Shown here one piece after another: positions 11,605-22,315 of a DNA stretch of 64,000 nucleotides. Position numbers and translations under genes: made by a program. Positions within the stretch are counted from its first letter, which is position 1, and each line of letters starts with the position of its first letter. This stretch comes from Gnetum montanum (lineage: Eukaryota > Streptophyta > Gnetopsida > Gnetales > Gnetaceae). The stretch is taken from positions 382,104 to 446,103 of the forward strand of contig MNCI01024166.1 in NCBI GenBank assembly GCA_015680685.1. The letters run 5' to 3'. The notes below the pieces were generated by a model, which was not told the origin of the DNA, did no database searches, and saw only the letters and a program-made list of their open reading frames with translations.

Positions 11605-11819
11605 CTTACTTGTTTGTGTGCTAATTAGAACATAGGAAATCATTCACATCTTTGGAACAAACCCTTAGGGTTGATTGAGAAAATAATAAATAAGAATACA
11701 TTGCACACTGAATAGACAAGTATTTCTCCTGCTTCATACGAAAGTGTCTCACTGCCTAGGTTAGAAACAGGAAACAATCGGCGGCGTAATACACATGACG
11801 TTGATCCACCAGTCCCTCA

Positions 11820-14400
11820 ACAAGTTTGAGTGGTATATATTCATCCTAATGAGTATATACCAGATTTCACCTTTATCCTTCATCAAGATGAACAACTGCG
11901 TTGGTGAGACTTAGAAGGTGACATAGTGTTACCTCCTAATCGTTCAGTCCTAAGCATGCTTCTTTGTGCTCTCACATGAATTGGCATGCCACACTTACAT
12001 GCAGAATACATTGTGCAAAACCATGACTCAAGAGAATACCATCCCATAGAGGCACAATGTCAAATGGACTTGCAACAGGAGAGACATCATAAGTCTTTAA
12101 AGGGTAAGTGGTCCCAAGATGCCCCACATGTCTTAAGCGAAAATGAGGATGGTGAACCTACCTCAGGCAACCGCCCACTTAATGATGTTCCTCCCCTTGA
12201 CTTTGGCCAAGGGGTTGTGTATCAAAGCCTTCAATCCACTATTCATAACCTAGGTTCTGATACCCACAGGCATAAAGGATCTGAAAAAGGGACACGAACT
12301 CATGATAAATGTGGACATTCTGATCGCAATCGCGATTGGAGCTGAGATCGCAGAAGAGAAGTTAGCAGACACTATCATGGTGATGGTTCTCCTTCTTCTT
12401 CACCTTCATCATCTCCTTCACCTTCACCTTCATCATGGAAGTCATAAATGAAACAGCTATCCAAACGTAATCATAAAGAAAAAGACCATGGGGATAAAAG
12501 TAGGCAAAGTGGAAGTCATAAATGAAACAGCCAGGAAAGGGGATGAGGGCACTCTAGAGAGTCATGACATAGAAGAAGGGAGAGTAGGGAACAATGTAGG
12601 CATTATAGATGCCATGGACAAGATGATAATGATGAACCCCTCCTCACTACTCAAAGTATGTTGGACATAACTGAGGCTGTTAGAATTCCAACAAGGCATC
12701 AAAAAGATAGTAGGATCAAGAGATTAGATATGAACAACATCCCACGATTTGAAGGGGGATACAACACTGATCCTCAAAATCATTTACAAGCATTCCATGA
12801 TGCATGTGCCTTACAGAACATAGAGAATGAATGGCAAAAACTTAAGTTGTTCCCACAGACATTAGTTAAAGAAGTGAAAAGCTAGTACCAGTCTTTAGAA
12901 CCAAAATCCATCTGTAGGTGGAGTACTATGTTAGAACTATTTAATGACAAGTACGAAACGTACTCCCAAGTTTCTAACTTGTGAAAGCAAATCCAAGGCT
13001 GGAAACAAGGAGGACATGAACCCTTGGATGCTGCCATGAGCCAATACTATGCACTGTTACATCGTTGTCCTGGCCATGGTTATTCACAAAGTGATCAACT
13101 GCGCCATCTCATGGATGGGCTTAGGCATGAAACGAGAAGAACCGTTGGGACTTATGCCCAAGGAAGCCTTTTCGAGCTTAGGTCCCATCAAATTCAAAGA
13201 CTATTGGAGCAAGTTGCTAAGGAAGAAGGTGAGCTGCGAAAGAGAGAAAGTGCGAAAGAGTATAATTGAGATCCTTCCCTCCGAAAGAGGTGAGTAAGAT
13301 TTTGTGAGGATGAAGAGTCCCCACTTAAAGAGATGGTGAATAGGAAAATTTTTCCTATCCAAAAGATGACATCAGAAGTTTCAACAAAGGTAGATCAAAT
13401 GTGGAATTCCCTAAACAATAGATTCCAAAATATTCTTAAAATAGTAGAGGAGTATAGAGAGAAAGGTAGTGAGAAAAGAAAAAATAGAGAAGTTGAACAT
13501 GCACATAGCAAGGGTAAGGGAAAAGTTGTCATCATTGAATAGGTTGTGGATTCGGAAATAAACAATGACAATGGATGTGAGATATGTTAATATGACCATC
13601 CTAAGGGATGTTGCCCTGTAATCTCACATCTGCAAGAGTTTGGGGTGTATGCACTCAACCCACGATTGAACAAACGACAAACACCCCAAAGGTTACCTTA
13701 TCCTCAAGGTAACCCGAGGCAATTCCACCCTTAACATATTATCCCAATGGAACTCCACCACAACTGATTGAGCAATATCAATAGTGGCNGAGGCAATTCC
13801 ACCCTTAACATATTATCCCAATGGAACTCCACCATAATTGATTGAGCAATATCAATAGTGGCAGCACCCACAATCATGGGGAATGCCACCACCAAGGCAA
13901 TAGTATCCTTACTAGCAACCTGATCCATATGGATATTACGTGCAGCAGCCAATCTCCCCATGTGACTCTACTGGTCACATCACTCCTCAACCTCACTACC
14001 AAGTCCACAAGTATTATGGGACTCCCTCTTCTGGAGGCGATATTCTGCAAGCATGTCATCCTTTTCATCCAGCCACATCTCTTCCACCAATAGCTCCACT
14101 ACCACTTGCTCCAACAATGCAAGGTGAAATCCCTACCCAGCCACAGCAACGTAATGCCATGAGGGTTGTTAACTCTCAACCTACTATTGGTTCCAACAAC
14201 CACATGAAGATAAGACCTTTCTTTAGAACCAACAGTCCAACCAAGCCCTCACAATCACAATCAGCTGATTCCTTAAATGCCTCAGTATCAATCAAAACTT
14301 CGAAGCCCCCTTCAGCCCAATCACCGCACTCNCTGATTCCTTAAATGCCTCAATATCAATCAAAACTTTGAAGCCCCCTTCAGCCCAATCACCGCACTCA
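11820..14400 (+). pseudogene. Athila-like gag (P2)
   Basis: Readable blocks are MPHLHAEYIVQNHDSREYHP (11986), MLDITEAVRIPTRH (12658, continuing about 75 residues), LDAAMSQYYALLHRCPGHGY (about 13027) and LRHLMDGLRHETRRT. A charged helix follows (13170-13270), then a zinc-knuckle-like GCEIC with HPKGCC at about 13575-13615, where a stop replaces the residue after the second Cys. A Pro/Gln-rich tail follows (13940-14340). The start codon region is mutated. Two short duplications around single N characters (13716-13862 and 14265-14399) distort the frame and are probably not biological. Confidence 0.75.
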
Positions 14401-15297
14401 ACACATACGATCATGCTAACACATGCCATCACCGATTGCATCAAAGCTAGCCACCTTCCCAAGAAATTCTCTAATCCTGGGAGTCCTCTAATATACTTAC
14501 AAATCGCTAGAAATGCGCTATGCAAGGCTCTTTTGGATTTAGGTTCTGGTGTCAACTTGATTTCTCAAGAAATGTACAAGACCTAAAACTTGCCTCCATT
14601 GAAAAAGAGCAACATCCATCTAGAGTTGGCTGACCAGTCCATCACTGTCCCATTGGGACTGGTGGAAAACATTGTTACCACTGTTTGTGGGTGGTCGTAC
14701 CTAGCTAACTTCCTAGTGATTCAGGTGAACAACGATAAGGGGGACTTCCCAATCATAATGCGAAGAGCATGGCTAAGCACCATCGACACATGCCTAGGAA
14801 TCCACAATCTTTCCTTAAAAATATCAAAGGAAAATACATTCAGAAAGATTAAGAAGAAAAAAGTTCCATGCATCGCATATAGTAACACAGGGTGTAATTG
14901 TGTGCAGAGGTCATGGTTTGTGCAAAGTTTAACATTGCCTAGATGCAATCAATGTGCATAAGTGATCAACATACAAAGATGCCTGTATGCAGCAGCCACA
15001 CAACAGGAAGGCACCCAGTGGCTAATAGCTGATCAAAAAAGTAGTTCACTCACATGCATGGAACCAATTAAGGATTTAAATTATGCTTACATCGATAGCA
15101 TAGATGCATTAGAGCAAGTCCATTGCCAACTTTTAAGTCTTAACCTTGAAAATGTCAATTGGGGGAAGTTGGAAATCCCTGAGAAATTTAAGCAGAAGCC
15201 CCTCGAGCTGAAACCATTGCCCACCAGTATGGAATACACGTTCCTCAAAAATGGAAAATCAGTAATTATTAATACTAAGCTTGCTTCTCAATAGAAA
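14400..15297 (+). pseudogene. Athila-like aspartic protease and linker to RT (P2)
   Basis: The reading holds ALLDLGSGVNLISQEMYKT at about 14530-14586, an Athila-type DLG triad, then a stop. ADQSITVPLGLVENIVTTV and GWSYLANFLVIQVNNDKGDF follow, with the C-terminal PIIMRRAWLSTIDTCLGIH. The linker continues to ASQ* at 15294. A short further reading (RWSKASM) corresponds to the pre-RT part of P1, after which the LTR at 15341 begins. Only a few stops interrupt this unit. Confidence 0.75.
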
Positions 15298-15340
15298 GAA
15301 GAACTGCTGAAGGTAATCAATAGATGGTCAAAAGCATCCA

Positions 15341-16133
15341 TGATATTGTGTACGTGATATCACATACGCGGTATGCGATATCGTAGCCTACCTCCTCATC
15401 TATAAATAAGAGATAGGCATATTTAGTGGGGAGTTTTTTGGAAGTTTAAGTTTTCAATAGTTTTTAGTACGTCAATTTTTCCTCTCAACCCTTTTCTCCC
15501 AGTGCATGCTCGCAGTGTGATGATTGTAATTGTACAGCATCTTATTCGAGTGTGACGTACTTGGATACGCACATGATCGGCAATAAAGATCGAGATTACT
15601 TCATCATTATAGCATCCACTTAGCTTAATGATTTAATTATTATTGTCATTTATTGCTTTCTTAGTTAATATCTCTCTACCCTTATCTCCTAGTAATGCAG
15701 AATGAGTACGACTGAATCACGAGCATTTAAGTGTGACTACTTGGTAACCCAATAATGTACTTAGGCCATGCGCTTGGTAATCCCAGTGGTAGTCATGCAC
15801 AAGGTCTAATATGTGTACAGACGATTAAGGAACAAATGCTCATTACACTTAGGCTAGCTTAGATTCTCTCTCTCTCTCTCTCTCCTAGTTTAGTTGATAT
15901 TATTTTCCATTAGCCCCAAAAGTAGCATTAGTATAAGAAAACATCATACACATCAATCTGGACTAAACCATACATGACAAAGCTAATACTAGTCCAGGTG
16001 GGAAGATAGCGAACTATGATCTATGAGTAACTGTCTGGACACCACAACTAGTCCATCTGCAGAGTTCGATTAGATCGTGTGTGAAACGCTCATATTCGTA
16101 TGGTTGAGTGTAAGGGTACCTCGCCACTCATCA
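15341..16133 (+). repeat. Athila-like LTR, 793 bp, no target duplication
   Basis: It starts TGATATTGTGTACGTG and ends CGCCACTCATCA. A TATA box (CTATAAATAAG) lies near 15400, and AATAAAG near 15586 matches the polyadenylation region of the other LTRs. A (TC)n run lies at about 15866. GATATC palindromes are near the start. The flanks differ (ATCCA left, ACCCT right), and protein readings left and right are pre-RT and late RNase H, so RT is missing. The LTR therefore marks a recombination or deletion junction and not a simple insertion. Confidence 0.8.
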
Positions 16134-17689
16134 ACCCTCATATCATACAATGGCTTGTAATCTTACAAGAGTTTGATTTAATGATGATTGATCGCAAGGG
16201 CATCAAGAATGTAGTTTCTAATCATTTTTCTCGATTACGATGGGACAACAAAGAGGATGAGTATCCAATTTCTGATCATTTCCATGATGAATTCCTCTTT
16301 GCTAGTGTAGTGAATAATTAATCACCCATGGAGACAAATTGGTACAGTAGCATTCTTACCTCTCTCCTCACCCAACAAACACCACAAGAGTTAAACCTTA
16401 AGAAGAAACAACAATTTCTTCATTGAGCCAAGTACTTTATGGAGATCAATGGGCAACTTTACAAAGTGTGTCCTGATGGCTTGGTTCGATGGTGTGTTCC
16501 CGATATAAATCAACTAAGAGTTCTCCAAGACACTCATGAGGGTCCTTGTGGGGGTCGTTACACTACGAGACAAACAACCATCAAGATCTTGCTTGCAAGA
16601 TATTATTGGCCTACATTATTTCAAGATGCCCATCGTTTCATCCAATCTTGCGAGCACTATCAACGTGATGGGAGAATGACTGCTAGAATGGAGGGTCCGT
16701 AACAATGGATTCAACTGTTAGAACCCTTTGACATTTGGGGAATTGATTTTATGGGGCCGATTACACTAATGTCCAATGGAAAAGCTTATATTACTATTGC
16801 CATTGATTACTTAATAAAATAAGTCGAAGCAGCTGCTATTAAAGATTGTACATCACCTACAACTGCACGATTTGTTCAACAACAAATCATAAACAAGTTT
16901 GGTGTGCCATGTGCACTTATTTCAAATAATGGTACACACTTCATAGGTGAAACTTTTTAGAAATTCATGCAACACTTAGAGGTTGAGCATAAATTGACTA
17001 CACCATACCACCCCCAAGCGAACGATCAAGCAGAAGTCACCAACAGGGAGATTACAAAGATATTGACAAGAACCATTAGAAAGTTTAGGCGAGACTGAAG
17101 CACTAAACTGAATGATGCTCTTTGGGCATACTGCTCCACATGGAAACTTCCTACAGGCTACTCTCCCTATGAGTTAGTGTACAGTAAATTACCAACGCTT
17201 CCCATTCAAACTAAGCTTCGTACACTATCCACGGCATGTGACCTCAACCTTGACCTTGATCTAGCACAGAAACAATGGTTAGTAACCCTTAACTTACTAG
17301 ATGAAAATCGATTAGCTACCCTGTCATCTAATGAATTTTACAAGGCCTTCAATAAACAACATCATGACCTAAGAATTAGGAAAGTTAAATATTAGGCAGG
17401 AAATAAGGTTCTCTACTGGAATCCCACACATGTGCCATAATGTACTAAATTTCAAACACTGTGGGAAGGACCTTATATTATTTATGCAACTTTCCCTTCA
17501 GGGGCCATGACAATATACAAACCTAAGAGCCTAGATAAGAAAATTTTGGTTAATGTGCAACAAACCAAACCTTTCCAAGAGCTTAGGATAGCCAGTACAC
17601 ATGCTACCTCTCTTGATAGACAACTCTGCTTACTATTTCGGATCTCCTCCTACCAACTTAGTCATGGGATAGATGGTCACCTATGCTAA
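16134..17689 (+). pseudogene. RNase H end and integrase of an Athila-like element (P3)
   Basis: The reading starts NPHIIQWLVILQEFDLMMID right after the LTR. The integrase zinc region has HEGPCGG (about 16535) and SCEHYQRDG (about 16650), where the last Cys of the HHCC set is replaced by Tyr. The core has WGIDFMGPI (about 16738), SNNGTHF (about 16925; the second catalytic Asp is replaced by Asn) and QAEVTNREI with the catalytic Glu (about 17030). The C-terminal part reads through AFNKQHHDLR and IYKPKSL. Several stops are present, so it is dead. Confidence 0.8.
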
Positions 17690-18947
17690 CCGTTCTAGGC
17701 CCTCAGTTCTCTTTGAATTTTTGTTTTACACATTCTTTTAACATTTCTTATTTTTGTTTTACACTATCGTTCATGTTTTTACTATTTCTTTATTTACTTG
17801 ATTTACTTTTATTCATCATCTAATAAGTGCTCATGATGGTGGATTGAATTATATCATATTGACTGCTAATATTTGTTTTTTACCTTTGAATTATGATGCT
17901 GATATTAAGGTATGGTTCTTTTGATAACACAGGCAATGAGTCCATGTCGTTCACTCATCGATACAACTCTATGGTCTCCTTTATCTTAGAACTATATAGT
18001 CCCCTTTTTCTAAGTAAACTTGTTCATGAATTGGTGGCTGGGTATTTTTCAAACCAAGGAAAGACTCAAAGGATGAAAAGGGTGTGACTTCAAGGGGATT
18101 CAATGCATTTGTGCTGGCCATTCTCTTGGGTGCTTAGATGCTTTTTCTTGGGTTTTCCACCATTTTGATATTGTTCAAAAATCGGCAAGCTGAGTGAATA
18201 AAAATAAGTCTTTGCATGGTGTGGTTCTCATGCAAAAACAAAAAAAAAAGGTGTGAGAATTCAAAGCACACTCCTTAGACATAATAAAGCAATATGGGCT
18301 ATAAGCACTAGTTATGGAACTGGAAAGACATGTTATCCATGCCTGAAGGTTCCCTCTAACTAAGGCCCTTTCTCGCTTCCTACTTCTCCATCTCACTCTC
18401 TTTGAAATGGTCGTACTCTTTGTGGAAGCATTCTTGTTACTTTAGGTGAATGGATTGGTCAAGTGTATTGATGTGAGGTCACTGGATGTGGTTTTTCTAA
18501 GTCTGGATTTGGGATGAGTTCTACTCAGTCACATTAACCATAAAGTACACAAGGGACATTACACAACCTTATTCTTGGGATTCCATTCTATTCTCTCCTC
18601 AACATCTTTCTTTCCATTTTCCACCTCATTGTTGGTTTTATCATTAGTCCATTTTCAGGTTGATGCATTGTTTTTCTTTGGTGAATTCTTGTGGGTAAGT
18701 TTTTAACTCTTGCTTCCAAATGACATTCCTAGAGCCTACGAACTCTTTGGTTTGTGGGTTTGTCAGGGCATAAAAGGCATGATCCTGCTTTAGGGAGGAC
18801 CCACTAGTATTTCTTTTTGGTGCAATTATTAAGTTCTTTTCCTTAAACATTTCCTGCAATCAATCATCTCTTATTTCATCCCCATCCATGACATCCATTT
18901 TATTGGCATTGTTGTTGTTATTTTTTCCCGTCTTTCATGTTCCTCAT
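17690..18947 (+). other. 3' untranslated spacer of Athila-like element P3
   Basis: No coding region was recognised. The first part is rich in TTTTGTTTTACAC, as in the M1 spacer at 1-205. Athila elements often carry an env-like frame here, but none is visible. The spacer is interrupted at 18947 by the 19-kb Tat-like element (duplication CTCAT at 18943-18947) and resumes at 37936. Confidence 0.6.
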
Positions 18948-20539
18948 TATACTAACCTAAATTGTCAGTGTAAGGTTGGAAGGGAAAACAAACATCGAAA
19001 GATTGTCAGGCAGACACAGCTAACCCTGCCTTCGCCCAAGGGCAACCTGGAAAAGAAAACAAAGGCAAAGTGCCTTAGATGGTCTACACGCAAATCAACC
19101 AAGGACTTTCCCGAGTGTAAACTACCGCTTGCGTTGGGGTTATCGTAACTAATGTTTGAAACGTAAACAGTGCACACGAAATGTAAACAGAAATGTATGC
19201 GAACAGTATTGCAAACAAAATGTGAATTGAATGTAAAACAAAGTAAACAATATAATGGCTAGAAAAATGAACTATATTGTATTGCTTAGAAAAGATGTGC
19301 ACCAGTCAAAGTGTAGTTGCATGTAGATGGCAAGTCAAGCGTCAAGCCCCAGGATGATGTGATGTATTTGGATGCTAAGAGTCAAGTGTGCCCGAGTGTC
19401 CAACGATTGCTGGTTTGAGTTTCCTAAGCCTTCTACCTTCAAAATTGCCCACATGTTTATGTGAATTGACAAGGTATTTATAGGGTTGGGCCGAGTTTAG
19501 GTGCAGAATTTGAGAATGGAATCAATAGCTGGGAGATGAGAGGAAAACGGATCATGTGACACATGTCCAATGGATAGTTGTATGTGAGTTGGACGTGTGT
19601 GGGCAAGCTATGTTCTGCACTAGGTACATTGTATCTTACAACGTGTGACAGCTCACTCAAGCTAGCTTACGCTTATGGCACGTACAATTCAGAGCGTAAT
19701 AGCTCAACGAATGACAAATGATGGAAATTTACAATGAAATAATAAGAGAAATTGACTCTGGCTCGCTTGAAACTTCTAGATTTCTGACCTACCTGCTGCA
19801 GGATGTTAACTCAAGTGGTTCCATGGCTGTTTGAGACATCCCCACCTGATTAGAACTTCCAGCGTGAGTTGATTTTGTCACAACATATCCTCGGCATGCG
19901 CATGCTACACTCACGCTATACTCACGCTACACTCACACTGCAGCATGACCTCAGCGTGACCTCAACGTGAGTGAGCAAAGAATGACAAATTTTTTACCAA
20001 ATTTTGAATTTTGAAGCCTGATTCTTGAAGTGTGGGGATTGCATGGATTGACAAATTGAGCCTGAAAGTGCCTTGTTTTGAGCCATTTTTGGCAGCTCAC
20101 ACTGCAGCATGACCACAACGTGACCTGCAAACACCTGTGAAAACTTTCAATTTTGAGCTGAAATCTGGCATTCTGAAGGCTGGGACTTGAAGGTGGGACC
20201 GGAAGCTGTTAAGGATGGACCTAAGAATGACTTGCACCTTGGAAATTAGGTCAGTTTTGGGCTTGGAAAGTTACTCACGCTGCCAGCATGTCCTCAGCGT
20301 GAGTGACAGTGTGAGTGAGGAAATTTGCACCTTTTGACGCTAACGCAAAAATTCGAGTCTTTGAAGGTTGGAGTTGAAGTTTTCAAAGTTACTCACACTG
20401 AGGGCAAGCTATCTTGACAGCATGAGCGAGCAAGCCGGGCATGAGTTCCCTGCCTTGGTCGAATTTTACCTCCCGAAACTTCAAAAGGGCTTGAGTCGTT
20501 CTCATTTGAAAGTGTTAGCCCAAAATTAGTGTTGTTTCA
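18948..20539 (-). repeat. 3' LTR of the Tat-like element, 1592 bp
   Basis: On the plus strand it runs from TATACTAACC (a decayed TGTACTGACC) to TTGTTTCA. It matches 36381-37935 along its whole length, with many transitions and a few small indels. It contains a cluster of CAGCGTGAG-like motifs on both strands (19861-20420). Confidence 0.88.
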
Positions 20540-20543
20540 TTAG

Positions 20544-20552
20544 CCCCTCTTT
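20544..20552 (-). promoter_or_regulatory. Polypurine tract of the Tat-like element
   Basis: The minus strand reads AAAGAGGGG a few bases before the 3' LTR, the position expected for plus-strand priming. Confidence 0.65.
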
Positions 20553-21704
20553 GTTGACATCTGGAGGAATCCACCCAAGAGGCATCGACAAAGAAGTGCA
20601 AAACACCATGAACAACAAAGCATCAAACATTATCCGTCGACCTTTGGTTGGATGTCATCGCACCGTTTTCAAAAGTACATGGGGTTGAGGGAAAATAGTT
20701 TAAGATGCAAGGGAATTGGTTGTAACCAGGGGGAAGCCAAAAGTTGATCAAGGGTTATGATTATTGCCAGGATCGTGAAGGAGGAAATGCTCTCACATGA
20801 ATGAGCCATATCTTTGGTCCTTGTTAATAGCCAGTGTTCAGCAGCTCTGAACCAAGACGTAGGAAGTGCGTTCTTTGGAGAAACAGGACTCTCATAGAGT
20901 GTTTACAAGGCCCATTGTAAACAGCTAAAGCCACATGATGATGTATAACATGGTCTCTTTGAGACACAAGTGTAGCTATTTTCCAAGACAATTGCCTTCT
21001 CGCCTGAGGCTTGTATGGGAATAGCCAATAGTCTTTAGTCTATAATGTTAACAAGGTCATGAAGACTTTTTTCATGTATTTTGCTCTTTGACCTTTTTAT
21101 TCTTTTTCTTTTTGTATTTTTTTTTTTTGCTTTTCTTTTGTCTTTTTGAAAGAGCTTGCTTTTAGTGACGTGCTCATGTTCAAGTGCTTGCATTTTGTGT
21201 CATGCATCGTATATTGTATTTTGCATTGCAACTGCTTAAGGAGTTACAGTGCAACAGTGTATCAAGGGTTTTGAGGTGAGCAGGAGACAATGTATCTAGG
21301 AGATGTAATTGAATAGGATAACGGGGCATGATGGGGAATAGGGAATGTATCAAGAGTTGGGAATGTACTTACGAATGGATTGATTAGCTCGGTTGCAGGC
21401 GTCAGGAAAAATGTGCTAGCTTGTCGTCATAATGAAGTGCACCTATGCATGAAAACCTCAGGCGTGTCATCCTACAAACACAATTCTAAGAAGACAAGAA
21501 AAACACAAATGAATTGGTTAACTAAGCACTTTAAACAAGGAGATGGAGCCACCACGTGCAATTTTCAAAGTAAACAAGATCATGCACAGCATCAGCCTCA
21601 TCAAGGCCCATTAGACAAATCATGCAGCAAGTCTTGGTGGAACATGTACAGCCAATTACAACAACACATCTTTTCAAGTTTTGCCTAGTCATTGATGATG
21701 TAAC
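20553..21704. other. Non-coding 3' region of the Tat-like element
   Basis: Between the polypurine tract and the tandem array no protein was recognised on either strand. A short T-rich tract lies at 21105-21145. A 102-codon frame at 21380-21688 on the plus strand has no recognisable features and is probably chance. Confidence 0.5.
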
Positions 21705-22302
21705 CAGTTTATAGTCCTAGTAGACTGTTGTGGATTAGTTTCCCATCATAACCCTTTGGATAGTGCTAGTTTAGTGTCGTACTGGACAGTGCATTACTAG
21801 TTTATAGTCGTAGCGGACTATGAAGAGACAAGATAGTTTATAGTCTTAGTGGACTTTGGATGCTAGTTTCACGTCATGGCAGACAGATGTGGCAATTTTA
21901 GCGTCATGCTGAATAGAGCTCTATGATGTCAGTTTATTGTCATGACTCCATGACATTCTATGGTATCATTTTTAAGTCATGATGTCAGGATTGTTCTATG
22001 GTATCAGTTTTAAGTCATGATTCCAGGACTATTCTGTCGTATCAGTTTTAAGTCATGATGCCAGAACTGTTCTGTGGTATCAGTTTTAAGTCATGATGCC
22101 AGGACTGTTCTGTGGTATCAGTTTATAGTCATGATGCCAAGACTATTCTGTGGTATCAGTTTTAAGTCATGATGCCAGGATTGTTCTATGGTATCAATTT
22201 TAAGTCATGATGCCAAGACTATTATGTGGTATTGATTTATAGTCATGATGCTAGGACTATTCTATGATATCATTTTTAAGTCATGATGCCAAGACTGCTA
22301 TG
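21705..22302. repeat. Degenerate tandem array, 38-bp unit in its regular part
   Basis: The unit contains GTATCAGTTTTAAGTCATGA followed by TGCCAGGACTGTTCTGTG. From about 21930 to 22300 about ten units lie head to tail with a 38-bp step (for example CAG at 22081 and 22119). Before that the spacing is looser, with AGTTTATAGTC-type motifs. It sits just after the integrase stop, where Tat/Ogre elements commonly have tandem repeats. It is not CRISPR-like because there are no unique spacers. Confidence 0.8.
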
Positions 22303-22315
22303 TACCTAGAGTTTA

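Larger units (their letters stand above)
11581..15340 (+). mobile_element. Athila-like element P2 (primer site to protease)
   Basis: It begins with the last bases of an LTR (CATCA) and a primer binding site at 11587-11604, then gag and protease. It breaks off in the pre-RT region at 15340, where an LTR begins. It is the best preserved Athila-like gag-protease in the window. Two single N characters at 13789 and 14332 sit between duplicated stretches, a probable assembly artefact. Confidence 0.72.

Noticed and set aside
17690-18947. An env-like gene after integrase of the Athila-like element
   Set aside because: No long frame and no signal peptide or membrane segments could be found on the plus strand, even across the Tat-like insertion.
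21380-21688. A 102-codon plus-strand frame in the 3' region of the Tat-like element as a coding gene
   Set aside because: No recognisable domain, and no related frame was noticed elsewhere in the window.
21930-22302. Possible CRISPR-like array because of a 38-bp step
   Set aside because: Units are contiguous and all similar, with no unique spacers; the context is the 3' region of a plant retrotransposon.
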